DNA from: Boswellia sacra
Taxonomy: Eukaryota; Streptophyta; Magnoliopsida; Sapindales; Burseraceae
Assembly (NCBI GenBank): GCA_013180625.2
Contig: SNVD02011052.1
Location: 434,001-498,000 of the forward strand
Reading direction: 5' to 3'
Length of the DNA: 64,000 nt
Made by a program: the position numbers and the translations under genes. Position 1 is the first letter of the stretch. Every line of letters starts with the position of its first letter. The notes beneath the pieces are model-generated. The model saw only the letters and a list, made by a program, of their open reading frames with translations, did no database searches and was not told the DNA's origin. Below are positions 1 through 10,720 of the stretch, in pieces.

Positions 1-1500
1 CCCTATAACACAACTTCATTTCAATTCACCAGGTTACTCCCCCAAACTTATTTAGAACACTCAATCTTTTTTTTTTTTTGCAGAAAACAAAAGAAAACTA
101 CACCCCCACACTTTGTTGTTTCATTCTTTTTAAGAACACTTAAGGGTATAGATCTCTTATTCTTCTTCTTTTTTTTTTTCTTCTTTTTTTTTCTTCTTTT
201 TTTTCTTTTTTACACTTCCTCCTCCCCCACACTTAAACAACACATTGTCCTCAATGTGTAAGTACGTGGACGATAAGTACAGATTGGTTTTTTTTTTTCT
301 TTTTTCTTTTTTTTTTCAAACACAATAGAACTCACTTGCATTGCTCATGACACATCCCAACCTCCTCTAACTTCCAAAACCAGAACATAGCTCAAAATTT
401 AATTGTGAATGATCTACATGATCATAGGTAAGGGATAAACTGTTTGGAACAAATTCATTTGAGGTTAGGAAATCTTTTAGTGAGTTAACAAAGAAAAAGG
501 CTTACAAAGGCTCAAAGGGGTAACTAGGGATCAATTTCAGTCAAGGTTGGCTATTAAGGCTCAAACGGTCCAAAGATGGCCTAAATCATTTCCCCAATGT
601 TGCACAGTCTAGGATTTCGCCTCGAGTGACCATCAAACAAGTTCTAGAATTCATTGAAATCTGAAGAAACATTTAAATTACATAAACTTTCTCTAAGTGA
701 ACAAATAACTCAGTGATAATAGCTCAGTGCTCAATGTTGCGCAAGGAATCAAAGCAAAGCGAAAACCAATAAACATTTCAAGCACACAGATCCATGCATC
801 ATTTATCATTTTCCAAGAGTTATTCTTAATTCAATCATTATCTTATCATTGACCCACAAAATGCAAGAAAAGAGGTACGTGGCGTTGTTACACCTGAGTC
901 AAGATTGCATATTTCAACAATCCTTAGGACCAGTAGCCCGCAGACTTAAGGTTTCCAGCCTATATACCTTTATTATGAAAGAACAAAACAAGAAACAAGA
1001 CACTTCAAACAACATGAAATAAACAAACTACAGATTTATTTAGAGAGAATGCGTTTCAAGAGTTAAGGAAACCCATATTCTGCCATTCTCAGGTTTTTCC
1101 ACAATGTTTTTTTTTTCGAATCAAACTGATAAAGACAAAAACACACAACAACTCTAAATTACACAAAACTAAACTTACTCATAAAATAACAAAGTCCAAC
1201 AAGCCAGCAAGCAAAAACAAGTCAGTTAGAATGGGCCTAAAATGTTTAGAAGTTAGCCTCCTTATTCAGCCATTATGGATTGAAGATATCCAGAATGCGT
1301 TTCAAGAGGAATTGAACTTTTTAAGCCACCACTCTAAAAGCCATGATTAGAAAATATTACCTGGGGTGAAAGAAATAACCTGAAAAAACACTCAAAAGAA
1401 ATGACATGAAAAATCTCAAATAAACACACTAAAAAGAAAGTAAACAAAAAGCAAACCAATAGATAGAGATTACAGATGGAGCGTTAAATCCAGTCTACGC
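1..1500 (-). other. Non-coding internal DNA of the gypsy element
   Basis: No coding frame is recognised. The plus strand has long pyrimidine tracts (about 65-310, many T and TC runs), which are purine tracts on the element's own strand. The text around 220-260 (cacacttaaacaacacattg) resembles stretches I associate with the 3' non-coding part of plant Tat/Athila elements. That is recall, not a search result. Confidence 0.4.
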
Positions 1501-1524
1501 CTTTATTGCCTTCTCCAAACCAAT

Positions 1525-2080
1525 CTATCCGAGCTGTTGTTGATCAGGGCGAATAGACGAATTCTTGTAATTTGTCATTAACTCCCCTGCAATTGAAGCT
1601 GTAACCAGATTTGCCTCGCCGACGGAGATGAAAGTTTTTTTCTACAGCTTGATCAAGAAAAGACAACAAACCATCAAAAAAATTATTGACATTTAACAAA
1701 CCAATGGGTTTCCGATGGATGTTTAGCTGTGCCCAAGAGGTGATTTGAAATATCTCCTCTAATGTACCATAACCACCGGGCAAAGCTATAAATGTATTAG
1801 ATTTAATGACCATATGTGCAATACGCTCATGCATGCTAGAGACCTGTAACTCTTCCCCCATGGTATTGCCTACGATATCTCGTAAAGCTAATGGTTTAGG
1901 GATAATGCCGAGAACTTTGCTCCCTCCCAAGGATGCAGCTGTCGACACACACCCCATTAACCCAAGACTACCCCCTCCATAAATCAAATGAATACCCCTC
2001 GCAGCTAATGTCCTACCAAGATCAAGAGCTGCTGTTGTAAACTCTCCATCTTTACCAAATTGCGATCCACAAATACGCAT
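1525..2080 (-). pseudogene. LOG-like cytokinin riboside 5'-monophosphate phosphoribohydrolase retrocopy
   Basis: Related to plant LOG enzymes, which release active cytokinin base from its nucleotide in the cytosol. The 178-aa frame has YGGGSLGLMG near residue 35 and the lysine-decarboxylase-like LOG signature PGGYGTLEE near residue 100, followed by WAQLNIHRKPIGLLNV. The usual MHxRK motif reads MHERI, so the Lys is replaced by Ile. After VEKN the frame goes wrong: the next frame gives FISVG and a C-terminal helix like normal LOG proteins, ending at 1525. One extra base in the seven-T run at 1635-1641 explains this. The N-terminus is short (MRICGSQ), missing about three residues of the usual RICVFCGS. 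Plant LOG genes have several introns and this copy has none, so it is probably a processed copy. It lies on the same strand as the surrounding retrotransposon. Confidence 0.75.
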
Positions 2081-2269
2081 ATATTTTGGAATCGCCGAAT
2101 TGGTGTTTTCTCCATTTCTACAAGTGCTCTAACCCTGTGTAAGACAATGATGCACGTTAGGTAATATGCTTTTCAAGTGTAAGACAGGCTATAATAATGA
2201 CATTTGAAAATATGGAGAATGGATATATATACACACGTAAAACTCTCAAATTTGACACATGGGGACATA

Positions 2270-2512
2270 ATTTCGGTGGGGGTTGCTCGATGCAGATTTA
2301 TCTCCCCAAGATTTGAAAAAATTAGATATGCTTTCGGCGAGGTTTGACAAAACCTACACACTTGTCTCCCACGTGAAACATGAAAAATGGAGACATACTT
2401 TCGGCGAGGTTGATGAAACCTCCACACTTGTCTCCCACGTGAAGCATTAAAAATGGAGATACACTTTCGGCGGAGGTTGACAAAACCTCCACACTTATCT
2501 CCCACGTGTACT
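2270..2512. repeat. Tandem repeat, about 66 bp, each full unit with a G-box
   Basis: Units start at ctttcggcg positions 2331, 2398 and 2464, with a degenerate unit from about 2270. The three full units each hold CACGTG (2370, 2436, 2503) and an internal inverted pair around aggtttgacaaaacct. The period is 66 or 67 bp. The minus-strand ORF 2173-2505 translates the same repeat and is not credible as a gene. Confidence 0.8.
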
Positions 2513-2732
2513 TATGCCATAGGGTAGTCATATGGTTTGTCAAAAAGAAAACTTGAAATTAAAACAAACAAAATCAACAAACAACAACACACAAAAACAA
2601 CATTGATAATCAGATCAAACGAAACAAGAAAAAAAATTCTACAACAACAACACACATTCAAATATACAAGTAGTTGTGATTGTGGCTCACATCTTCCTCT
2701 GGTTTTACGTCCAGTAACGGCTGAAACGCCTT

Positions 2733-3011
2733 CTATGAGTCGGAGATTTGCTTCCCATCCAGTTTTCTTATAAACTGGCAAACAGGGTCGTTTTTAGTCA
2801 GATTCCCTAGACTATAACACTGCAATTCATCACGAAATTGTGTCCATAGATTAAGCAATTCACGCTGAACAAGTCCACAAGAATGTGACTCGAGAGTTAA
2901 CAAAACATTATCCAGCGACTCATTTCTCAAACCATTCTTAATAAATGAAAGTTTATCTTCTCTATTCCTGGACGCAAAACCTAATGAACGACAAGTCTGG
3001 TTACATTCCAT
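2733..3011 (-). CDS. Unrecognised 92-aa ORF inside the gypsy element
   Basis: I do not recognise the family. The frame is mixed polar and leucine-rich (LSFIKNGLRNESLDNVLL, then LLNLWTQFRDELQCYS) and looks less like low-complexity noise than its neighbours. It has no signal peptide, membrane segment or known motif. It sits upstream of the 66-bp repeat and the LOG copy on the same strand, inside sequence that does not resemble gag or pol. It could be a piece of captured host gene, a remnant of the retroelement, or chance. Confidence 0.25.
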   Translation of the reverse strand: MECNQTCRSLGFASRNREDKLSFIKNGLRNESLDNVLLTLESHSCGLVQRELLNLWTQFRDELQCYSLGNLTKNDPVCQFIRKLDGKQISDS

Positions 3012-4160
3012 CTAGCACATTTATAACATACTTGTAACCTTTTCGCTCTTCGCCTCTTGGCGTAGTAGCTCTTTCCTAGACCAGTCATGTATTTTGCGAG
3101 ATTAATGTCAGAGGGGAAAGAAGGGGAGAGGGGAAAGGGGGGGAGAGAGGGGACGCTCTCGACATCTCATTTTGCTTCGATAAGCCTCGGATATCGCGAG
3201 GGCAACATTTAGTAAGCATCAACGCCAAAGTCTAGTCATTCGGTACTTAAGAATTTTAGACACATCATTTTGAGGAAGTGAAGGGATAATTTACGAAGGT
3301 TTCGAGCCGAAGAAAAGATATCATCATCCATTGAAGAGAAGAGACAAGGAGAGAATTACCCGATATGCGATTGACTTGTTCTTCTCCCAGATATGCAACG
3401 TTTCTAACCTTCGGGCATGGCTTTCAAACTCGTTTGGATGTTTCCTCAAGCTGTTGCACAAATGAATTCAAAGTACGAGATAATCAAATTAAACAAAAGG
3501 AAGGAAAAGAAAAGAGCAGAAACGAAACTAAAGACACATAAAAGAGATAACAACACGATAGCAAACAAAAGTAAAAAAACAAGTAAAAAAAATATAAAAA
3601 TAAATAAGACAGATGGCAAAGAGAGATAAAACCTGGTCAATTTGATGGTCTAAGAAAGGAATCTCCTTGAGACACAAAAATTGATCATTATTACCTTATT
3701 TTATTTTTCTTTTCTTTTTTTTTATTTATTTTTCAAAAACATTTGGTTGCCTCCCAATAAGCGCTTGGTTTAACGTCCTCAGCCCGACGTTGGTTCCATC
3801 ATGGCAGGGTCCAATCTCCGCTGTGCTTCTCTAGTGGGCTTGGATCCTTTTTCCAACAAAAATATGCATGCATATGGCTGGGCCTTGGATGTTAGCAATC
3901 GTCCACGCAATAGTTACTTTTTGGTGATCTCTAAGTACTTGGACGAGTTTCTCTCTTGTATTGTGGCAAGGGCCCATATTCTATTATAACTGGCAAAGAA
4001 TCATTCTCAACACCCAAACCACATGCTCACATAATCTAGAAGTCGCTTAAGCTTCCAAGGTTTGGCTTTCATCACAGAAGGAAGAAAAGTTTTCTCATTA
4101 GATAAAGGCAATTCAATTTAAGCGAAACATCATCCTTTTTGTGATTATAGCTATATCACT
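3012..4160. other. Gene-free internal DNA of the gypsy element
   Basis: The stretch holds a G/A-rich tract (about 3115-3155), an A-rich tract (about 3480-3610), and a T-rich tract (about 3695-3740) followed by ttggttgcctcccaataagc. I associate that last text with the region downstream of gag-pol in plant gypsy elements. ORFs on either strand here (for example 3417-3629) are low-complexity. No gene is seen. Confidence 0.4.
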
Positions 4161-5825
4161 TCATCTAAGCATGCCATAGGCTTCCTCCATTTCTTTGGAC
4201 ACTTGATTAAAAAAAATCAACCTTCTTGGTTCTTTTGAATTTTCTGTCCCTATGTGCTCACTAATAGCCATTTCCAATCCATCCTTGCGAGTTAACTCAA
4301 AACATTGTTGTGGCAAAGAATAAATAATGTCAACTGCAAAAACAGAATGCAAGTCACTAGGGTACCTCATTGCCTCGAAATTATTGAAACGGATCACTTT
4401 GCCATCAAACTCTATGATGAGAGTGCCATCATGAACATCAATCTTGGTTCTAATAGTTTTCGAGAATGGTCTCCCTAAAAGAATCGGAGTTGGATTAGGA
4501 GATGTCTCATCCTCTATTTTAAGGACATAGAAGTCTGCTGGGAAAACCAATTGATTCACCTGCACAAGCACATCTTCCCAACTCTTTTGGGATATGCATT
4601 AAAATGATCAGCAAGTTGAATGGTAATACCAGTTTTCGCAAAAGGTCCAAGATTTAAAGAAGCATAATAGAATATGGCATGACATTAATAGATGCTCCTA
4701 AATCTAACATAGCTCTTTCAAACTTGGTATTACCAATGGTGCATGGAATGGTGAACGTACCTGGATCTTTGCATTTCGGAGGAATTTTTCTTTGCAATAC
4801 AGCTGAAAATTTTTCCCCCACACTTACTTTCTCATTTCCCTTCAACTTTCTCTTGTTGGTGCATAACTCCTTGAGAAATTTTGTACAACGAGGTACTTGC
4901 TCAATAGCATCCAGAAGTGGTATATTTACCTCGATTTTATGAGAAGTTTCCAGGATTTCTTGTTCTTGTTCCTCTTTCGATTTTACAAATCTACTAGGAA
5001 AAAGTTGAGGAGAAACATATGAAGGAATTGGAGTTATAGGATTTACCTGAGAAGTCAGTGTTTTGTTCATGGTGGAAGTGGTGTCATCTCCTTCATCAGT
5101 TTGTGATTTCTTTGGCAGGACATCTAATTGCTCTCCATTTTTCAAAGTTATCGCACAAGAATTCTCTCTTGGATTGATCACCGTTTGACAAGATAATTCT
5201 TCTGAGCCTTGGCCCTCGAATTTGCTCATGCTAGTGGCCAATTGTCCCATTTGATTTGCCAGGTTTTGGATACTTGCCCCCGTTTCCTGCTGGAATTGCA
5301 TTGTGTTAGTGGCAAGTGCATTAACAATATCCTGGAGTGACATACCTGAGTTTTCTGGAGCTGGTTGTGGTGCTGGTTGTGGCATTGGTGGTGGTTACAT
5401 TTGAAATGGTTATTGCACTCTAGGTTGATTAAAACCTTGTGGCCGATTTGGTATGGCATTTGGGGCGATTGGTTGATGATTCCAATAACTGAAATTAGGG
5501 TGATCTTCCCATCCAGTATTGTAAGTGTTAGAGAAGGGATCATACCATTGCCTTGTTTGTCCTGGAAATCCATCTATGGCATTGGCTTGTTCCATATCTC
5601 CTTGCAAAGTTGGATACATGTCGATTGATGCTCCTGGTAGAATATACCCCACATGCATAAGATTTTTGCATATCTCCTACAACCATGTTTTCCACGAGAG
5701 AAGTCAATGTTCGGAGTGCTTACCTCATTAACTCTCCATGGTACTTGTGGCTCAAATCCGCTACTGAATTGTTGGAAGTTTACTGCCATGTCGCCTAAAC
5801 ACAAACAATCAGAAAAGAAAAACAA
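4161..5825 (-). pseudogene. Broken gag-protease region of the gypsy element
   Basis: Several overlapping minus-strand frames together encode a gypsy Gag and aspartic protease. The 5410-5658 frame has the Gag segment with GFPGQ, YDPFSNTYN and WEDHPNFSY, which is typical of plant Athila/Tat Gag C-termini. A degenerate zinc-knuckle stretch lies just upstream in another frame (5574-5825). The 4654-5385 frame (243 aa) runs through a Pro/Gln-rich linker to the retropepsin motif LDLGASINVMP near its end. The 4161-4571 frame (136 aa) continues with ILLGRPF and the downstream protease segment. At least two frameshifts or stops separate these frames (about 5400 and 4572-4653). No RT follows. It cannot make a complete polyprotein. 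Confidence 0.75.
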
Positions 5826-5882
5826 ACAAAAATATGAATCAACAATGAAAACAAAATAACAAATCGATTAGAAAATCAATCC

Positions 5883-5900
5883 CCGGCAACGGCGCCAAAA
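5883..5900 (-). other. Primer-binding site of the gypsy element
   Basis: The minus strand reads TGGCGCCGTTGCCGG just inside the LTR. It is complementary to the 3' end of a tRNA, as expected for minus-strand priming. In plant Athila-type elements this motif is attributed to tRNA-Asp (family knowledge, not checked by alignment). Confidence 0.75.
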
Positions 5901-5903
5901 ACT

Positions 5904-7291
5904 TGATGCGTTCGAAAACTAGCAAGTATACTAGTCGCACAAGTAATAAAGTGATAAGTAAGATATCGTTCCCACGAGGATTGATTCTAATTGAATTTGT
6001 TATTTTCCAGCAACAATAAACTAAACAGAGGGGGTTTTGTTGAATGATTAACTAAATGAAATAAGAATGCAAATTAAGAATAACAAAACAGAAGTTAATT
6101 TGAATGAAAGATCAATGAGAGAAATCTAGTTAAGGGATCCTTCTCTACCACAAGATATGGATTTGCGAATTAATCGTAGAATTGTCATCCAATTACAGCA
6201 TTGAAGTTATCAACCGTAGATAACAACAAGCTCTGTTATCCCAATCTTTCCTTACTTTGTTGTTAAATAAAACAGGCTCTTTATTTAATCTCTATCCATT
6301 AAACAACCTAGAACAAGCTCTCTAAATTTAATTCAATGGATGCATTATGATAAGAAAGATAGGTTGATCTAAGCAATAAACACACAAGCTCGGATTATTT
6401 AACTTAGGTTATATTCTCCAATTGTAATCTCTGATCACAATTTTGCTACTAATGATTAGAAATTCAAGACAATTACGGATCAAGATTTCTAGTCTAGCAA
6501 TAGACAACAACCAGATTATATTCAGTTGGCCATTCAAATACAATCCAGCAAGCAATCATAAGCATTAGATATAGGAAAATACAAGCAAACTTCAATTAGA
6601 GAATTGGATAACAACTTCTTGCACAATCAACTTACAAAAACCATATCAGGGGCTTTGAAATCACCCTCAACCAATTCAGATTCAGTTACACATGTTTAAG
6701 AACGTGGTAAATACAATACAACATGGAGACATTCCAGAAAATGAAAGGGAAGGGAAAAACTTAGCAAATTTGATGTAATTCTCTTTGGATTGTAGTTCTT
6801 CCTCTTTCCAAGCTTCCTTTCTCCTTCAAGAACTCCAGGAGATGAAAGAATTCCAGAGCTGAAGCCTCCCACACGTTCTCTCCCCTTCAAGTTATTCAAA
6901 TAAAACCCTAAAATGTGTTTATATACTCTGCTTCAGTAACCTGCTACAGTGATTTGTGGAATTACATTTCCATACTTCTCACACTGTTTTGATTACAACT
7001 TTTGGTACACTGAATGGATTTATAAACCGTAAATTTCTCCAGAAAATAGACTTCGAGAGCTTTCCAACGGTATATAATATGTCATCGGGTTCATTGTATA
7101 TCAATACAATTAAATCCGAGAAGATGGTTGACTAGCAGAGGTGAAAATGAAGGTTTTACTCATTTTTGTGCAAGTTGCTCCAAAACTCCTACAAATATCA
7201 AAACCACACAAAAACATAAAAATACCAAGGAATATAGCAAAGAAACATGGACGAATTAATATGAAAATGATATATAATTAGACACCTATCA
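5904..7291 (-). repeat. 5' LTR of the gypsy element (about 1.39 kb)
   Basis: On the minus strand it begins TGATAGGTGT and ends CGCATCA, so the ends are the short inverted pair TGAT and ATCA. The primer-binding site follows three bases after its 3' end. The only ORF of note inside (6696-6899, minus) has no recognisable product and is probably chance. Confidence 0.75.
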
Positions 7292-7539
7292 ATTTTCACC
7301 TCATCTTACTTCTTTCTTCTCTTTTTAGTTTTGAGCGTCTTACTAAGTGATGCACTTTCTTTGTTTATCTTATGAATTCTAGAAGTTATTTTTCCTAAAA
7401 TTTTAAGCTGAAATTTTGTTTCTTAATCTTTGTTAATCAAGGGTAGATAACAATTGGGGGAAACTAGCCACACCTTTGTCAAATTTTCTTTGTCACTGGA
7501 GAATAGCATATTTCCTTAAAGTTTTGTATCTTCTTCAAT

Positions 7540-7930
7540 GTTCTATGCAACAAGAAGGTACATGTTTCCAAACTTGAGCAAATACAAAATAATCTTATGA
7601 TAACATTATGTTTGCTTGAGAAATTATTTCCACCACCATTTTTTGATATCATGGTTCACCTAACAATTCACATTATTAGAAGTTAAATATTGTGGGCTAG
7701 TTTCCTTAAGATGGTTGTACCCTTTTGAAAGATATATAAAAACATTAAAAGGGTTATGATAGAAATTACAACAAACCAAAGGGTTGTATTACTGAATCAC
7801 ACATTATCGAAAAAGTTGTAAAGTTCTGTGAAGAGCAAATATTTGGTTTGGATACAATTGGAATCCCTCCCGAAAACAATTCATATGATCATTCATATTC
7901 AAGTTCTACTATTGTGATGGTGTCTCATGA
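7540..7930 (+). pseudogene. CACTA transposon protein, DUF4218 fragment
   Basis: Translation gives LEKLFPPPFFDIMVHLTIH and, after a frame change, LRWLYPFERYIKTLKG. This matches the plant CACTA consensus (PPSFFDIMVHLTVHL, then LRWMYPFERYMKVLKG) closely enough to be diagnostic. It is followed by DTIGIPPENN, as in the family. Stops and shifts follow the YPFERY block. The stretch 7292-7539 upstream shows no recognisable protein. Confidence 0.75.
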
Positions 7931-8329
7931 TTAACTAATGTAAGCATGTCTTTATGTCTTAAAAAACACAAATGATGTTCAGGCATACATCAAGTTGGTA
8001 TTCAATATTTCTCTATTTTATTTTTTCTTAAAATTCGATAACTTACGACTGTAATTTTCTAAGCATATTTATTCACTTTTCACTGATAGTGAGCATATAA
8101 AGCAATCGAAAGCATAAAACTCCATTAAGTGTAAAAGGCAACAATGGTTACAATTTGAACATAATTGTACCTTTATAACTTGGTTACAGTGTAAAGTAAG
8201 AAGATTTGATTGATTATTATTATCTTTTTATTTTTTTTCATTTTTAGTAATACCTAACTCATAGTTTTTAACACTAATAATTTGTGTTTATGGGTTGAGC
8301 AATAATTGAGTAATCCAAGCAACAACATT

Positions 8330-8740
8330 TCTAACTCCCTTAGGTTGATTGCAAATGGACCTCAATATGATGTAATGAAACATTTAGCATATGTGATTAA
8401 TGTTGCTGATTTTACGTAAAAGAGTTAGACAATTCAAGAGTTACTCAAAATAATGGTGTTACATTAATGACAAAGGCAATGCAAATTTCTAGTGCCAAGG
8501 ATAAGAATCCTATGATTGCAGATATGTTTTATTACGGTGTAATCCTAGAGATTTAGGAACTTGACTAGAATAAATTTTGAATTCCATAGTTGATGATCTT
8601 GATCTTGGATTCGTACAAGTTGACCAAAATCAAATAGGACATAAAATGGAGTCTTTCATTTTGGCTTCTCAAGTAAAACAAGTGTTCTATGTTAAAGACC
8701 AACTTGATTCAAGATGGGCTTTAAAAGGTTGCTAAAGATG
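8330..8740 (+). pseudogene. CACTA transposon protein, DUF4216 fragment
   Basis: Frames read LIANGPQYDVMKHLAYVI, then RVTQNNGVTLMTKAMQ, SSAKDKNP, FYYGVI, and later ESFILASQVKQVFYVKDQLD. These are the hallmark DUF4216 blocks (RVTQNSGV, SAKDKNP, YYGVIEEIWELDY, FILASQAKQVFYV). At least two stops fall in the YGVI-EI-ELD-NKF stretch. The 8774-8980 ORF overlaps the next degraded block (a DCEAFG-like match to DCEGIWV), but in another frame. Confidence 0.8.
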
Positions 8741-8974
8741 ATTTAAATGGAGATGACTTGAAAGATATTACTTTTGATCAACATTGTGCCACTAATGCAT
8801 TATCATACATTAACTCATTTGCTATTATGGATGAGCATGAAACTACCTACACACAAGTTGATTGTGAGGCATTTGGTTGCAAAATTCATGATAGATGATC
8901 ATGAAAAGTATGTTTTGGATATTGTTGTTATTAACATCTTGACATCTACTTGCTTATTATATTATTGTTACATC

Positions 8975-10493
8975 TATTAGAGATCTGCCCTAAAAGTATG
9001 GATGTTTTTCTATAATATGTAAACACTATTATTATAAATTATTATTTATAAATTACCCAAGTGTGACTGTATCAATGACTAAAGTTTCTAGAGCTTGTAT
9101 ATTGATAAAGTTTTTATATATATGAGATATATCTAAGACATAGAACTTTATCATAACCGAATGTGAATTTCTACACCCGAGCACTAAAGGCATTCCTACC
9201 TTAATCCTGAGTTGGTAATGTACCTTTAGTATACAGGCTATAGTCTTTGAGTAGAATAAAAAGTGAGATCTAAAATAGTAAGGTCAATACCTTGGCTAGT
9301 AAGGATTGTAAGATCTATATGTTCAAAGATATTATATCATAGATATGGAATTTATGACTCCGAAAGGATTGCAGAATACCATCTCAGTGGTTTTACAAGG
9401 TTTTATTTGAGAGAATCTTGGCTGAGTGTTTACTGAAAGTTGTTCATTGAATTGAATTTTATTTTAATAAATCTCAACTCATTTAAATGATATAAAACTA
9501 ATATCAATGGCTCAAGATGTAATTGGAGGAGTAACAAAGCAAATCATAACTAGCTCCAATTATTGGTATTCCATGAAGGGTAATTATGTAAAACTGATGC
9601 CCAATGGATAGGACTTAAAGAAAAAATTTAGTCAGATTAAATTATTAAGCATTCTGTAAAGAGTATTTAATTCAAGAGTGAAACTTTGAATCTACAGTGG
9701 AATGGACCAAAGTTAATAGGTAGAGTCCACTACAGTTATGAGATAATAGGGTATTCAGTCAAACTTATTAGAGCTTGTAATTAAATATGTCCATCAAAGT
9801 CACCTGGGTAGCTAATATAAATTGTCTGAACAAGGATTAGACTTGAGAAATTAATTATTTAATTTAATTGGGTTTATTAGAGAATAAAGTTCAAGTATTA
9901 AATTAAATATATTTGACTAATAAATGGGCTTATTATTTAATTAATTTGATAAATTAAATAATAGAGTATTTGAGCCAATTTAATTAATTAGATTAATGGG
10001 CTTATAATTAATGAGATTAATTAAAAGCCTACACAAAATTTGGGTTGGACCTAATTAAGTATTAAAAACCCAATTAAACACTTAATTAAATTAAGTTCTA
10101 GAAGCCCAGAAAATTAGTTAGACTAAGCTTAATAGAATTAGGTTTCTCAGTCAAAATTGGACAAGAATTAACATAAAAGGATGAATTAGGTTCGTTTTGT
10201 GATAGTTTTCTAGTGAATAAGGAATAAGTCATCACTATTCAAAAGCTACTGTTCACGTGACACTGTCCACCGATTATTGTTCACAGAGTACTGTTCACCA
10301 ATCATTGTTCATCCGACATAGTCCAATGATTTTAAGATGCTCACACTTCTCGTTCATGTAGTTTTTAGACATATCTAGAAACTAAAGAGATGAGAAAGAA
10401 AATCAAAATTTTGAAGCCTGTGCTTACAAGATCTTGGTCCCGAAGGCTATTCTACAGTTTTTAATTGCTTAGATTTGGCAATGGGTTCCTACA
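8975..10493 (+). repeat. Solo LTR (about 1.52 kb) with 5-bp target-site duplication
   Basis: The sequence runs from TATTAGAG to GTTCCTACA and is flanked on both sides by acatc (8970-8974 and 10494-10498). A TG to TA change at the first dinucleotide explains the non-canonical start. There is no internal retrotransposon sequence, so this is the product of LTR-LTR recombination. It sits in the CACTA remnant between DUF4216 and later sequence. A TGTTAGAG-like start suggests a Ty1/copia-type LTR in plus orientation. The family is not identified. Confidence 0.7.
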
Positions 10494-10720
10494 ACATCAT
10501 GTTTATTGGATTTGATTATTTTTTATTCATGTCTAATCCATTTTGTTATTATTTTTCAGGTTTCACGGGTATGCCACTAACGTTAGAAGAACCCAGTGAA
10601 CCTTCATTACACATAGAATAAAATGAAGAAAAACGGAAACCTAAAGGTCCAACTCAATTAACTCATTATGAGCAGGGCTTCCATCCCACTCTAAGTGATT
10701 ATGACTACGATACTATTCCT

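Larger units (their letters stand above)
1..7291 (-). mobile_element. Ty3/gypsy LTR retrotransposon, Athila/Tat type, partial
   Basis: Minus-strand element entering from the left edge. Reading right to left it has a complete 5' LTR (5904-7291), a primer-binding site (about 5883-5900), a broken gag-protease region (about 4160-5825) and then long non-coding DNA. No reverse transcriptase, RNase H or integrase is visible between the protease and the left edge, so the element is internally deleted or non-autonomous. The 3' LTR must lie outside the window. A primer site ending in TGGCGCC and a long LTR fit the Athila/Tat group of plant gypsy elements (family knowledge). The right edge abuts a CACTA remnant, so it may have inserted into that transposon. 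The base run atttt at 7292-7296 would be the target-site copy to look for on the far side. Confidence 0.8.

Noticed and set aside
2173..2543. Two minus-strand ORFs across the 66-bp repeat
   Set aside because: Both are frame-shifted readings of the same tandem repeat, which happens to lack stops, with no domain.
6696..6899. 67-aa minus ORF in the gypsy LTR
   Set aside because: No similarity to a known product. It lies inside an LTR leader and is short.
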